The notes below the pieces were generated by a model, which was given only the letters and a program-made list of their open reading frames with translations, searched no databases and was not told the origin of the DNA. From Polyodon spathula (lineage: Eukaryota > Chordata > Actinopteri > Acipenseriformes > Polyodontidae), in assembly GCF_017654505.1 (NCBI RefSeq), contig NC_054555.1, positions 2,508,335-2,572,334 on the forward strand: a stretch of DNA of 64,000 nt, in the 5' to 3' direction. Shown here piece after piece: positions 38,037-53,956 of this stretch; position 1 is the first letter of the stretch, and each line of letters opens with the position of its first letter. The position numbers and the translations under genes were made by a program.

Positions 38037-38041
38037 GACCC
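38037..38041. repeat. 5-bp target site duplication, left
   Basis: GACCC, identical to 38456-38460 on the other side of the solo LTR. Confidence 0.85.
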
Positions 38042-38183
38042 TGTGGCAGAGCAAAGCTCTGCCCTTTAAATTGGCAGGGATGGGGTTAACTTCCCCTGCC
38101 TGCCTGGGTTTATTATGTTCAGGTGGCTGGGGTTGATTAGTTGATTAGGTTGATTAACGATCAATCAGCGCCCAGCCACCTGA

Positions 38184-38190
38184 TATAAAA
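38184..38190 (+). promoter_or_regulatory. TATA box of the solo LTR
   Basis: TATAAAA followed by GGAGGCCTCTGCTT, placed as expected for the U3 promoter. Confidence 0.7.
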
Positions 38191-38387
38191 GGAGGCCTCT
38201 GCTTCTCATTTGGAGAGAGGGAGCTGAGGAAGCAGGTTGGGTTTTTTGGGTTGTTTAGAAAGTTGAATCCAGTGAAGGCATTGCCCAGCCTGGAAACTGT
38301 TATTTTTGTAAGTTTTGCTTTTTATCTTTTTTGTGTTTAAATTGCTTTGTTTTGGCCCTTGTGCCCTTTCATTTTGTGTTTATTTAT

Positions 38388-38393
38388 AATAAA
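38388..38393 (+). promoter_or_regulatory. Polyadenylation signal of the solo LTR
   Basis: AATAAA, about 200 bases downstream of the TATA box. Confidence 0.7.
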
Positions 38394-38455
38394 ATAGTTA
38401 TTTTTTTGAACTGCAGTCTGTCTCTGGGCCTCTATCCACTCGCCAGCCTGCCACA

Positions 38456-38460
38456 GACCC
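38456..38460. repeat. 5-bp target site duplication, right
   Basis: GACCC, matching 38037-38041. Confidence 0.85.
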
Positions 38461-39788
38461 CATTTTTCATTTTCTATTTTTACAATACCTGGGGGCTGAG
38501 CAAGCAGTAGAAGACTACTTAAGCACTGAATCAATGTAAGTTTCACATCATTGCATGTCATATTGACCGTCAGAGTGAAATACACTGCTGACCACCACAC
38601 CTCTTGATTTGTGAATATAAGACAGTTGTTTCTGTACTTTCCACACAAAGTGCTTGGAGATAATACATTCAACCTTTGAAGAGAGCAATGTGAGCAATGC
38701 TAATTCATTCTGCAAGATAATTGCCTCTGCACATTTGCATAATTTATGACAAAAATAACCATTAGGGACTTAAAATCTACCATCTCCATGCTCTCAAAGG
38801 ATACCAAACATGAAAATGAGTGGATTTGTTTTGTCGTTAGCATTGTTTCAATGGCACTTCTGTTTTCAAACTAGTGTGCTTTCCCCTTAAATGCAAGAAT
38901 GCAGAAAAGACACACCAGCCTTGGTAAGGTTCGAAGAAACAACCCATCCTTTGTGAATGTACAATATGTGCTGATGCATTCTGTGGAATGTACAGTACCC
39001 GTGTGGGATATCAAAGACAGCTTCATTTGTTTAGTTTATTTTCTAACAAGACCAGCATTTTGAACCACGCAGAGACTCTGAGGCTGACATAAACAAGTGC
39101 TTCAAACAAATTCAAAATAGGCATTACAATTACATTGTGATACTCATGAGAATAACTCAAAGGCAGATCACACTTGCTTCTAAACAATAGCATAGAGCAG
39201 GGTTTCTATTTACAAAAGTAAAGAAGTATTTACAAAACCTTACTTGGAAAGGGGGCAGGCACCTCTCCCTAATTGATAAAACAATTCCACTGCATCGGGT
39301 TTGAATCATTATAGTGATACACTAGCTGAAATGTTGACTTTTTCCAACTTAGTTTCTAATTTTCATTATGATATGTAAGCATTAGCACTCAGCACTAATC
39401 TTATGTAATATATACCTTGAGAAATGTGTATAATATCCAAATGGATGGAAAAACCTAGTTAGTGTTATTGTGCTTATAAAGAGGCTACGAGATGGCTAAG
39501 AAATGGAAAAGAGGTCGAAAGAGTCAGACAGTGTGGTGGAGATGTTAAATGGGAAGGTTCTTGGCCAATCAGAGCTCTCAGTTTGTCCTTGCCCTTGAAA
39601 TCTCTGGTGTCCACAAGCACACTATCAATTCATTGATTGCTGTCAAAACATATTGTTAGCAAACCAAGTTGCCTCTCAGCATTTCTGCTTATAGAAAACT
39701 CAGGCTATTATCAACATTCATCTTTTTTACCACTTCCACAACACCTGGAGTTGTTTAAACTAATGTATTTTCCAACAAAAATAATAAA

Positions 39789-39789
<1 letters not shown>
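38461..39789. other. No gene seen
   Basis: No gene recognised. An octamer-like TTTGCATAATTTATGAC occurs near 38734. Confidence 0.4.

Positions 39790-39862
<73 letters not shown>
39790..39862. repeat. (GT)n(GA)n compound microsatellite
   Basis: About 6 GT units followed by about 30 GA units. Confidence 0.97.
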
Positions 39863-42833
<2,971 letters not shown>

Positions 42834-42908
42834 GATGTTTGCTACTGAGCCAGATGTAATAAATAAATGAATGAATAAATAAATACACAAATAACTTAAT
42901 AAATAAAT

Positions 42909-43688
42909 GCAATACAATACCAATGACCAACACCAATTTGGACTTCATGCTTCCGTTTTCCAGTAGCAGAATAAAGAAAAGCCACAGCTGTTGTCTATGC
43001 TTCACTTTACTTTTACAACTACAACTTTAAAGGCTTTTCAATAGACTGTTCACCTATTGTACAAGTTCTGTGATACTGATGAAGACCTTGGAAACAAAAG
43101 GTTATGACAACAACAACAATGTCTATGAAGTGCCATGTAGGATTGTGCTTGAGTGGTTTTGTACCTGAGTGGTTTGTATTAATTGGCAACAAACAAAAAA
43201 GAATCAGGGCTTGGCTATCCTAGCAATTCTATTGAAGATTGGATGGAAGAAGATACCTAGCCCCCGCCCACTAAGTGACACAATGTTGACAATTCTGCAT
43301 TTCAAGTAGTAATGTTTTGTATGGGCATAATTATTCAAGTTTCTGGTGACACCCATACAGAAGAAATTAGATCTTAACTAAAATCATCTCTACCTTCTAT
43401 ACCTTTCATCACAATTATAGCATATCACAAGAGAAACACCTACGCAATTGTTACAGCATGTCATCTCATTCAGCACAATTGTGGAAAATCAGGAATGAGA
43501 TTGCCTGCTGATCAAAGAGGGCACAAACAAACTGTATCCTGCACACAAGGATTACCTCCTTCAGCATTTCACAATTGGCAGAGGCTTTATGCAGAGAGAA
43601 GCACAGTTCCCCTCAATGACAGCTCCTGCCTGTGGTCCAAAATGATGGATGCTGTTTCATGCTGTTAAAGGCAGGAAATCAGAGCATA

Positions 43689-43722
<34 letters not shown>

Positions 43723-45166
43723 GAAACACATAGCTTAAAACGCTTTCAGCTGTGTGTCCTATGCATTCTTAATGCATCTGTTCCTTTTGCATTTGCGCAG
43801 GACACCTGTGATATTCTATACAGTATCAGGATCTATTCTGTTCCCCAAAACAGTGGTGGATATCTCTGTCATTTAAATCATTAAAATATTAAATATTGAC
43901 CATTTCTAAAAATATTGAATTTTAGTATATAAATATATATATATATTTCTATATAAAAAAAAATATATATATATATATATTTCTACAGACAGAAACAGCT
44001 GAATTGCAGTGAATATTGGATGCTTGACCTTGGTTCATTATAGATGATTAATTGAAGTCATGGTAGTATATAGAGCAGTTGATTGATTGGTTAATCGGGT
44101 AATTGACTATACTCTATTACGAAGGGGCAGGACTGTTTTGTTGCTGACTTACAGATATTTAGCTACCACAAGTGCCACAATCAAAGTCATCAACAGGTCA
44201 TTACGTGACAGTCCAGACATGCTTTACAGACCCTTTTATTCCTGGTCCTGCCACTTGATTAATTTAAAGCATTTGAAAAAGTGTCAGTGTGACCTAACCT
44301 AACACAGACCACCCAATCGATCCACGTTTCACGTGGCAATTGATAAATCTATAGAATTTCCATAATTATCATTGGGGTTTACAAACTTTTTCTCGGCACT
44401 GTGCGTACACACTCCAATCATTGATGGGGTCTTAATTCAAGATGGAAATTTTAAAATAATTTAGGTCAGATCATTATCCAACAATACCTTGAACCCCCCT
44501 CCCACCAGTTTATGAAACTTGGGACCTCTGTCACATGACCTGGAACACCGCCCTGAGAACCTTCTGATAGACTGTGATTGTTATAGACAGCACTCTCATG
44601 GCACTGTGAGACTGACAAGCCTTCACGCTGACAAGTGTTATTTTTGTACACATCCCAAATAATACCCTACAAAAAGATTAAAAGATAACTTTGAATCATA
44701 TCCACAAGGGATCTGCTATACAGTATGTCCACAAGGCTCTTTGCTTAGTCTGACATCTCATTGAGTTAGCAGGCATTATCCTGCATTGGCAAAGAAAAGA
44801 AGCAATACAACGTAAATGAAATGTAAAATTAAATACTACAAAAGGTCAAATTGTTTCCCCCTTTTGTGAATATACGTAATTGAAAATATTCAGACTGGAT
44901 GACCATTCAGGTAATATTGGTGCAGCAAACACAAGTTTCGCTTTACAGAAGTCGATTCTTCATCCCCCCTTGTCTCTCATAGTAAAGTCATTCATTTGCA
45001 AACAGGCTGTACCCTGATGCATGGGGATGGGTTGTGACAGTTCATGGGGATAATTTGAACAAGGCACTGTGATGGAGCCATACTTTCCTTGGACAATCAC
45101 CATGGGATCATCCATGTCCACAAACAGTTTCTCTGTTTTTTTTGTTTGTTTTTCAGCAGTTTTTTT
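42909..45166. other. No gene seen
   Basis: Contains a 29-base T tract (43691-43719) and AT tracts at 43928-43980. No coding or RNA gene. Confidence 0.45.
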
Positions 45167-45452
45167 GGTAACACTTTATATTACAGTGCTGCTTATTAAT
45201 GTTTTATAAATATTTTATAAATATAGATGCTTAATAACTAGGTTATAAAGTATTAATAAAGCATCATATATTATTTATAACCATGCAATAGCCATATACA
45301 GAATTATAGTTTTATAAAGGGGACGGTTTTTAGATCCCTATTCTACTTTGGGATTTTTAATCGTAATATAACATAATTATTACACATATATGATATATTT
45401 ATAAAACTGGTATACATCATTAATAAGCAGCACCTTAATATAAAGTGTTGTC
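45167..45452. mobile_element. MITE, GGTAACACTTTA termini
   Basis: Left end GGTAACACTTTATATTACAG, then TGCTGCTTATTAATG. The right end, inverted, reads GACAACACTTTATATTAAGG, then TGCTGCTTATTAATG. The terminal inverted repeats are about 35 bp. The 286-bp AT-rich interior has no frame. The first dozen bases match the start of the telomere-core MITE family. Flanking T runs may hide a short target duplication. Confidence 0.85.
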
Positions 45453-46825
45453 TTTTAAAGAATAAATAAATAAAACCTGTAAAATCAAAGCTGTAAAAAG
45501 TGATATGTTTCTTCCTCTGGATGGATTATGTTCATAGTAAAACATCCAGACATGAAATCACGGTATTCTTTCCTAGGTTTTCAACAGGTAACTGTATTTA
45601 GATGTAATCTGTCTCTTGCAGTATTTCAATGCATTATTTAAGCATGAATGTCGACACAGCTGTCATTACCTGCAAGATAATTACCACAGTCATGTTTACT
45701 GAGCAGCAGGCATGGGCACTTAATAAAAGACAAGATCAATTATACACTGGAAACCGAACAAATGTATTTTCAGTCCAGTCAACAGACCATTTAACTAGTC
45801 TACTGTACACAATTGCAGAGACAAAAGAAGCACATTAGTTTGGGGTATGGGACACCAGCAGCAGTGGTCACATAACAGCGGTTACATTTGTCAGTGTCCA
45901 ATTTTTTTTTTTTTTTTTTAATTATGGCCTGTCTCGTGAACAGTGACAGTAACTGGGTTTAAAACTGTATCAACAAACTCTAATTTGATTTCCAAAGCCA
46001 TATTAATCAGATCTGAGATGTTACATCTTCCAGCAAACAGCATGCTATTAGAAATAATGGTGTAAGACTTGCATCCTTAGGCAACACTATATTGCATTCA
46101 TTACATGCACCTTCAGTTCAGCAGCAATGTATGGTTAGCAGCAGAGTATGGTTATTAGGGTGGAATCTACTGTACATGGAAACACTTCAAAATGTATGGT
46201 AAAGCACAGTAAAATCACATTAAAAGCATGACCAAGCACAGACAAGCTTGGTAATTAAGACTAATAAGACTCATTAATGCTTTTCACCAGAGGGGTTACT
46301 TTTTTGTATGTGAAATTGTATTTGGTGCTCTGTTGTTCATTTTTCCCTGCTGTTAAAAAAATTAAATTGGACGATACAAAAAGAAAATTAAATAAAAACA
46401 GCATTTAATTCATAAAGCATAATGCATGTTGTTGCTAGAGTCTACCTATACCTTGCTGTATACAATCTTTAATATACAGGTTCATACTGAACTTTTGGTA
46501 GTTTCTAGGAGCCAGTGGCTGTATTTATTTTATAGATATTGTATTGTAAAGTGTCCTGAGATGCTCCGCACCAAGAGACACAAATCAAAGCGAATTGTAT
46601 GGTATTTGTATTATGGACTGTTCGATGTGTGTTCTGCCCACATGCTGCTCTGCAAAGGGTACACTCGGGTGGAATTGTCAGTCCACATGTAATTCGATTT
46701 GTTAAATAAAGTGATCAAATGCAGTGAATTGCTGTAGGAGGTAGCACGCAAGACTCTTCCTCCTGCAGGACATGAAGGACTATGTTTGCTAAAAATCTTT
46801 TAGTAAGACTTTACGATGAAATGTC
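45453..46825. other. No gene seen
   Basis: Poly-T tract at 45902-45919. The frame at 46426-46692 has no recognisable domain. Confidence 0.45.
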
Positions 46826-46912
46826 AGTAACACTTTAAGTGTTAACTACATAGTAATTACAGAGAAGACTGTGCAGTTACAATGCAATAAAATGTTTAAT
46901 TACAAATTGAAA
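46826..46912. repeat. Possible end fragment of the GGTAACACTTTA family
   Basis: AGTAACACTTTAAGTG followed by ACTACATAGTAATTACAGAG and AGTTACAATGCAATAA resembles a left arm, diverged and truncated. Confidence 0.4.
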
Positions 46913-49900
46913 AATGTGACAGTTGCTCGTTTTGTAAATACACTGTATTCGCGGATGTACTCATGTAGTCACTATGTGTATTTATTATATCATATATGGA
47001 TCAGTACTATAAATGCCTCTCAGCCATAATTAAGCGATATTACTGTAAGCCAAAAAGTCATAATTAAGACATTCTTACTTTTCTGGCAATGTTTCTTGAA
47101 ATGTTTTTGTATGTCTTTTATTTTAAAAGATTCCAAGCATTGAAAATGTGAATCATTACTGTGTCTTAAAATGGAATGGAATCTGTATATCAGAAAACAA
47201 ATAGCACATGGGACTGAAGTGAATTATTTTAGGTTATAATTGCACCTTGTCGCTCTGGTAAATTCATCATATATTCATCAATGTCACCAGGACCCTTTGG
47301 TACAATAAAGAGCTTGTAATTCACCCTTCTATAATTCTGTATGTAACTGCACCATGTAATTACTGTAAACCATCATTACAGTGCAGTTAAGGGACACATA
47401 AAATGTCAACCAAAGTTTTAGCATGCAAGTTACTGTATCTTCAAAATGCACACTTTACTGTATGTCACTCTTGAAATCTTTGAAATTTCTATCTTCACAT
47501 ACAGTGCATGGAACATAAAACAACTTTTGTATCTCTGTAAATGAGTGGATTCTTCTTTGGGGGATATTTCAATCAGGGCAAAAATTACAACAAAATTATA
47601 ACATAATGATGAAAAATGGGGCGGTGTGGATGGGGGTCTTTGAAGCCATTTCTTCTGGTCCTCCAGGGAATTTAGTAAACTCCTCGGAGAGACTTGGAAG
47701 TCAAGGTTATGTAAGAAAGTAGAAGTATCTCTCTGTGTGCTGCATTAGCCCTCATTAAGCAACAGTGAGCTGCCATCATTAAGAGGCAGACAATCTATTC
47801 AAGCCTCAAAGCACAATTAAGAATAATTAGGGAGCTGATAAAGGAACTGTCTGAAAACAAAGGATAAACATTCTTTTTTATCTACTAAACCAGGATGACA
47901 GTACCTTTAAATTGTATGCATATATGTATGAAAAATAACAATCTCTGATTGGTTAAACAGCATCACATGACCATGCTGCAAAAATAACATATATGCACAG
48001 CTTGCATACTAATGAGTTGCTTCACACTGTACAAATCAAAATGCACTACATTATAATTCCATCACAACAATCCATGACAAACGGACATTTTATTTATTTG
48101 TTATGAAACCACTGCCACAAAATGAGTGACATTCAACCCATTTTCTTTATTATATTTGGAGATGAAACTCCAGAGAGCTGGTACAGCACCAACTTTCAGA
48201 GCGATGACAGTAGTCCGCATGAAAAAAAAAGTTCTACAGCAACCAACTGTCAGCAGTAGACACAAAAGAGTAAATGAGGCACAGCTAAATAAAATAGAAG
48301 AAAACAAATATTTAAAAACAAACTACAGCATGGGTTGCTTATATATTTAAATAAAACAAGCTATGGACATTAATTTTAAGGAAAGAAGTCCAGTAAACCT
48401 CAGATGCATTCTGGGAAAATGTTATGCCAGTGCAAGAAGTTCAACTGGCAGCTAGAATAATTCCCTCTCCACTTTTTTTCAACACTGAGAGCTGAACTAA
48501 ATAGATTTTATAACAGTATAAGTTTTAAAATCTCTGTTGACAGTGAGTTTAATACCAGCAATAAATTCTTCCTATCAGTCATGAAAACTTTCAGAAAAGC
48601 CGATAAAGACAAGACCAAACTTAATGTCAAGTGTTACCAAGCTAATAATAGCATGGGGCATATGAAATCAAATTACTGTCAAACACGTTTTTGTATCTGT
48701 GGATACACAGACTGCTTTCATTAACTTCATTAACTAACACACCTGCACATTGTTTTTGTTTTAAATATCTACCGCAAGCTTATACATTCTTTCACGTATA
48801 AACGTTGGCACAGTCACACATCTACTCTCTGTTTATATTTGATCTCGATTTTCGCACACGTCTGCTCTCATGCTATCTACAAGCTCAAAATCATGTCATT
48901 GGTTTATATTTTATTAATGTGCAAACCAATGATTTGTAAATGTTCCAGTTTTCATTGAAATGAATGTATTAATGTATCTTTCGGGGGAGCTTATGAGACA
49001 TAATGAGAGTGAAAGCAAACTGCTGATAAAAATTCCAATCCATTTTACAAAAGTTAAAGAAAGACAGTCCATTTTACAAAAGTTGTCCTCTTTTGTTTAT
49101 GTGCCGATTCTTGATCATTGACATTTGTACACAGGCTAAGATGCACTGGAATTATGATTAGTACTTCACTGTGATTGGTTGGTTTCTGATATGTGGTTTT
49201 TAATTCTCACTATTATGCCAGTGGCCTCCAAGGTGGGGCGAGAGTCAAAAAAAAGGTTGAGAACCATTTTTTTAAACGCATGTCGTAGAAAGTAAGTTTA
49301 GCACATCTCTACCTGGACCCACTAAGCCCACAGTTTTCTTGTATAGATAAAAATAAAAAAACAACAACAGGGATAAATATTATGCCAGAGGCCATATGGC
49401 ATATCCCTTCTCAATAAGATCATATTCCAGTGGAAAGCTCTTACTGAGCTAGAGAACTTCGAGGTACTGTACTATCTAACTGTACTGTACTATCTAGCCA
49501 CATAGAAGAGCTAATGTTCTAAACGAGTGAACCCCTTGATATGTGATATATCAATTTACCACTTCCCGTCAGCAAACAAACCTGTCAGGTTAAGGAACCG
49601 ACTGCAACAGAAGTGCACTTGTAGCAAAGACAAGAGTCTGTTTTTAAATGCAGTCACTGAGAGAAATGCAACGTTGCCTTTAGGTACATGTAAACTGACT
49701 TGCTGGCTTGTTGTAACGATTCTCCTTAGAATGTGTGGTTTTATATCCTAAAGGTATAATTTTGCTAGAAGCCGTGCTTTCTCTTAGGATGTTGTATATA
49801 TCTATTTCTACTGCCAGCAACACACTTTTATATTGTACTTTAAGAGCTTCCTGCAGGCTTAAATGTTGCTAAACAGCTTATTTGGTTTATTCTTGTTAGA

Positions 49901-50300
49901 TGTTACAATGAAAGAGATACCTGGCTTGCACACAGTACAACAACATATATTATATCTTCTTATTATGCCGGCACTGCACTAAAGGTCTGTGGGTCTTCAG
50001 CATTCTCCAATCCATTATAAATATTATCAGCAGTGCCGCCTCCATTAATAAGTAGAGAAAATCAATAATATCTACTTTCCTGAACGACAAATAGCAAATG
50101 CAAAGGGTACTGCATTGTTGCTTTCTCTCTCTCTCTGTCTCTCGCTCTCATATTTTCAGGCTCTCCAGAAGTATTTGGGGGCAATTGATTACTCTCATGT
50201 TACATTTAGACTGCCTAAAGAAAAAATCAATATACACATCTTTTCATTGATTAAATACTGTATGCTGGTGTTCAGCAAAGCATCACAGTTTTGCATCATA
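46913..50300. other. No gene seen
   Basis: A 17-bp segment TCCATTTTACAAAAGTT occurs twice at about 49039 and 49069. GGTTGAGAACCATTT near 49257 looks like old transposon debris. A homeodomain-core-rich patch lies at 47741-47850 (see findings). Confidence 0.4.
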
Positions 50301-50440
50301 TAACCCAAATCCTAACCCTAACCCTAGCCCTAGTCCTGACCCTAACCCGAACCATAACCCTAACCCTAAACCTTTTATGATACAACTGTGTACGTACGTA
50401 TGTCATGCAATGACATGTACATGTTAAATACAAGTGAACT
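50301..50440 (+). mobile_element. Palindromic MITE arm with telomere-like core (copy 4)
   Basis: Degenerate CCCTAA repeats at 50301-50373 with two short perfect runs. The arm start follows (TTTTATGATACAACTGTGTA, ATGTCATGCAATGACATGTA) and is lost after about 50440. Confidence 0.65.
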
Positions 50441-51670
50441 GCTTTTTGTGTATGCAGTTTTGCACGGTGTGTCTCCTACATACAGTGCATGGGATTACAT
50501 AAGAATGACAAAAATAAAATACAAAAATGGAGAAGCAAAAATTGGGTAATGACCATTATAAGCTTAATAAAATGTATCCAACGGGCCCACTCTAAATGAC
50601 TCAGCCATTACTCACAGCAGACATGAACATCAGCAAACATCAATAATAAGGTCTGAATCACTTAAGATGATAAAGGTTACCTTTTTAAGGTAACTTGAAT
50701 CTTTTAAGGTTACCTTGAATAACGTTGTCCGGGTACAATAATACATACTGTATATACCACATCCAACCAGCAATACTCAACAAAACAAAACACTTGTTTT
50801 AATTATTTTAAGAAGATATTAGCCAAAAAAAAAATAAGTGCATGCATTTTGTTTGATTCAGTTTCGATTGCATGCAGTATGAATTATTTTATATGACAGT
50901 TATGCAATAACACTGTCACACACTACATCAACATTTCATAATACAGTCCTGTAGTGTCTTCAAAGCGCATCACGCTGCAACAGATTTACTCATTCTTAAT
51001 GAACCACTCATGAGGTGAGAAATATGACAACCCAAATCAAGCACGGCTCTGGATAGTTTGAGGTTCACAGTCTCCATCATGCGTTTCTTAACATTTTACA
51101 CCAGAGCTGTTGATGGTCTAAATGTGAATTGACAGAGTGGTCTGTATCAAAAGATATATCCTATTTAATTGACACACATGGTGGCACCAATGACCAGTAA
51201 TATTCCTGGTGCTATTATTAAAATGCTTTTTTAAAATGTGTTATAATTAGTAAGACAATACTGTACAGTATGATTCAAAGCCATGCTGCTGTAGTGAATG
51301 TAAATAAACACTTTACTTAGCTTTAGAGTCTCACTCAGCTGGAAAGATTATATATTTTATGAATACCAAGTGTTTGTTTTAGTTTTGGTGATAAATAATT
51401 CAGACAACGCTGCAACTGAATTCCTGTCTATCACATTTACGTATACATTATTCATCTTTGTCTTCTGTAATATTAATGTCAAAATGAAATACTGTGTTTC
51501 AAGTCAGACACATCTATCTCTCCTCTAGGGCGAGGTGGGGAAAGTAAAGATATATTTTACAAGCTGTCATTAGACATTTTGCAGAGTAGCATAATGGAAT
51601 GACACCTTTTCATCTCTCTTGCCTTTCTTATAGATAAGAATGACTAATTAAGAAAAAAGGCTCATAAATT
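50441..51670. other. No gene seen
   Basis: No coding, RNA or repeat feature recognised beyond a duplicated TTAAGGTTACCTTGAAT-like segment near 50680-50720. Confidence 0.45.
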
Positions 51671-51685
51671 ATATATCTATCTATC

Positions 51686-51716
<31 letters not shown>

Positions 51717-51834
51717 ATATCTATCTATCTATTCTATCACTATCATCTAGCTAATCCTATCTATCTATCCCTAGATACTATTATCTATATATATATATAT
51801 ATATATCTATATATTATATATATATATATATATA
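51671..51834. repeat. (TATC)n/(TA)n complex microsatellite
   Basis: Interrupted ATCT and TA units with many variants; an aged compound array. Confidence 0.95.
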
Positions 51835-52610
51835 GAGAAGTTTTCAAAAGGAAGCAAGTGTGTTTCTCTGCAGTGAAACAGACTGGCGCTTTGGTTGCTC
51901 TGGTAACCATGGTATTCTGATCACACCATACAGCAAAGGCAGTTCAATAAGTCCTACTGTAGCTCAAATCGTTCAGAAGAAAAGACTGTAAATGAATATA
52001 CAAATACAGCCCAGGTGTTTCCAATTTAGAGAAACATTCAGATAGATGGCCAGGGCAAACTAACAAAAGCGTTGCAGTGATTTACTTTATATCATCTGGT
52101 AAAGTAGAAAACACTGAGCAGTGGTTACTTTAGAAATTCTAAACGGTAGTTAGTAAAATTCAATGCCAAACATTTCGACTGTAAGTGTGTCTCAGTGTCC
52201 TCTTGATTTTGTTTGGACAAGGTTGTTCTCTGTAGATGTTCACATACCTTTTAAAAAGCTGTAAACACCAATGAGCTTAATAACAGCAGCATCTTAAAAT
52301 GAGTGAACCTGCCTTTTACATTCCAGGACCTTCGTAAGCACCTCATTTACTACTTACTGTCTTTCTCACCTTTCTTATTAAACAAAGAAATACGAATACA
52401 ATGTCAGCATCAGAGCTCGTCCAGCAGCCAATATAACTGCTGTACTTAGTTATACACAAAATACATATTTCCTCTGCAGCTGGAATTCAATTCAACTTTA
52501 GTCAAATGATTCAACAGTATATGAGAGTCGAGCCTGAACAATATATTACTGTGCTGATCCCTTCAGACGACTGGCAAGATTGAAAGTCTGAGACACAGGT
52601 TTTTTAGTTT
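51835..52610. other. No gene seen
   Basis: No coding, RNA or repeat feature recognised. Confidence 0.45.
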
Positions 52611-52709
52611 TTAATTAATTAATCAATGAATCAATTAATCAATCAATCAATTAATTAATTAATTAATTAATTAATTAATTAATTAATTAATTAATTAATT
52701 AATTAATTA
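52611..52709. repeat. (TTAA/AATC)n microsatellite
   Basis: Mixed AATC units at the left, then about 17 AATT units, which are self-complementary. Confidence 0.95.
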
Positions 52710-53827
52710 TTAGTTTCCCAAAGGAGCCTTGTTTGCTTTGCTTTCGATTCTTAAGCTAAATAGGAAAATCACGTTTCTGACGGATCATTGACTCAGATGT
52801 TGATTACATGTCTGTCCTCGTGACCACTTTAAGAGACAGAGTCATTTTAAATGGTTGAATCTATTTCCGGTACAGTAATTATCCCGCACTGTTATGCCCT
52901 GGAGGTTAAAAGTGCCACAGGGACAAAGGCTGCAAAAGACCTGAAAGAGTCACTGGCTTGGAAAAGTAAAATTAGCCTTGGAGCCATTCAACTTACAGGA
53001 CATGCACATTTACATGACTTTTAAATAATACAGTAACAGGTCGTGTTGGTTAAAATCTCAACTCTGGGTACTAGTCTTTGAAGAAAAGCTGAAAACCAGA
53101 GACAGACATTGGATCCTTGGAGTGCGTGTTATATTCCCTGTGGAGGTTTTACATAAGCTCCGCTAAAGGGTGAGATCGGTGATGTTTCAGTGGGGAAGTG
53201 TATCAGTGCTGCATAGGCTTCAGTACCACATATAATACAAAACTGTTAGCTGCTACTGTACAGTTATTATAACTGGCTATCCAGTAATTAATTACACTTC
53301 CCTGCCTCCTCTGCATACAATGCCCCCCCCCCAAAAAAATTTACATAACAAAACATTTATGTATTTAGCTAAATCTGGACTTTTTGTGTTAAATCTAGGA
53401 AAAAAAAAAAAAAACTTGATTTACATTAAATCCAGGAAAAAAAATCTGAGTGCTTTTTTTAATTTCACCCGGTTCCCCACACATGAGTGTCACTGTCAGC
53501 TGTGTTCACTGCAGTTTCACTGACATTCCCCTTTTGAAACATAATTTCTCTGGTTCTACAAGTCCTAGCGTGATCTACAGTGGCTCATTTGAAAGGGAAG
53601 AACTTTGACTAATTAGCAGTCATATATGAAAAGATTGTCACCCTGAAAAGATTTCATGCATTTTATTTTCTATGCTGCTGGACAGACCTGATGTTTTTTT
53701 TTGTTTGACACCACATTAATATTGCATGGAGCGGTGCTGCTGTTGCAGTACACAGTCAGTCAGTCTGCAAGATCATTTTTAATTATGTAAAAAGGGGCAA
53801 TCTTAATTTGACCACCATAAAGTTTAT
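52710..53827. other. No gene seen
   Basis: Short C9 and A14 homopolymers at 53323-53332 and 53400-53414. Confidence 0.45.
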
Positions 53828-53878
53828 AAATGTGTATGTGTGTGCATGTGTGTATGTGTGTATGTATGTATATGTGTG

Positions 53879-53956
<78 letters not shown>
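53828..53956. repeat. (TG)n/(TA)n complex microsatellite
   Basis: TGTG/TATG variants passing into pure TA runs. Confidence 0.95.

Larger units (their letters stand above)
38042..38455 (+). mobile_element. Solo LTR of an LTR retrotransposon
   Basis: This 414-bp element starts TGTGGCAG and ends with the inverse CTGCCACA, so it has canonical TG...CA termini within an 8-bp terminal inverted repeat. It is flanked by identical GACCC pentamers. Plus-strand transcription is implied by a TATA box (38184-38190) in the middle and an AATAAA signal (38388-38393) about 65 bases before the end, matching the U3-R-U5 order. No gag-pol region or second LTR is nearby, so the copy probably arose by recombination between two LTRs. 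A 5-bp duplication fits Gypsy-type and some other LTR elements; the family was not determined. Confidence 0.88.

Noticed and set aside
51671..51834. Possible CRISPR-like or satellite array
   Set aside because: Only tetranucleotide and dinucleotide units with no spacers; a vertebrate microsatellite.
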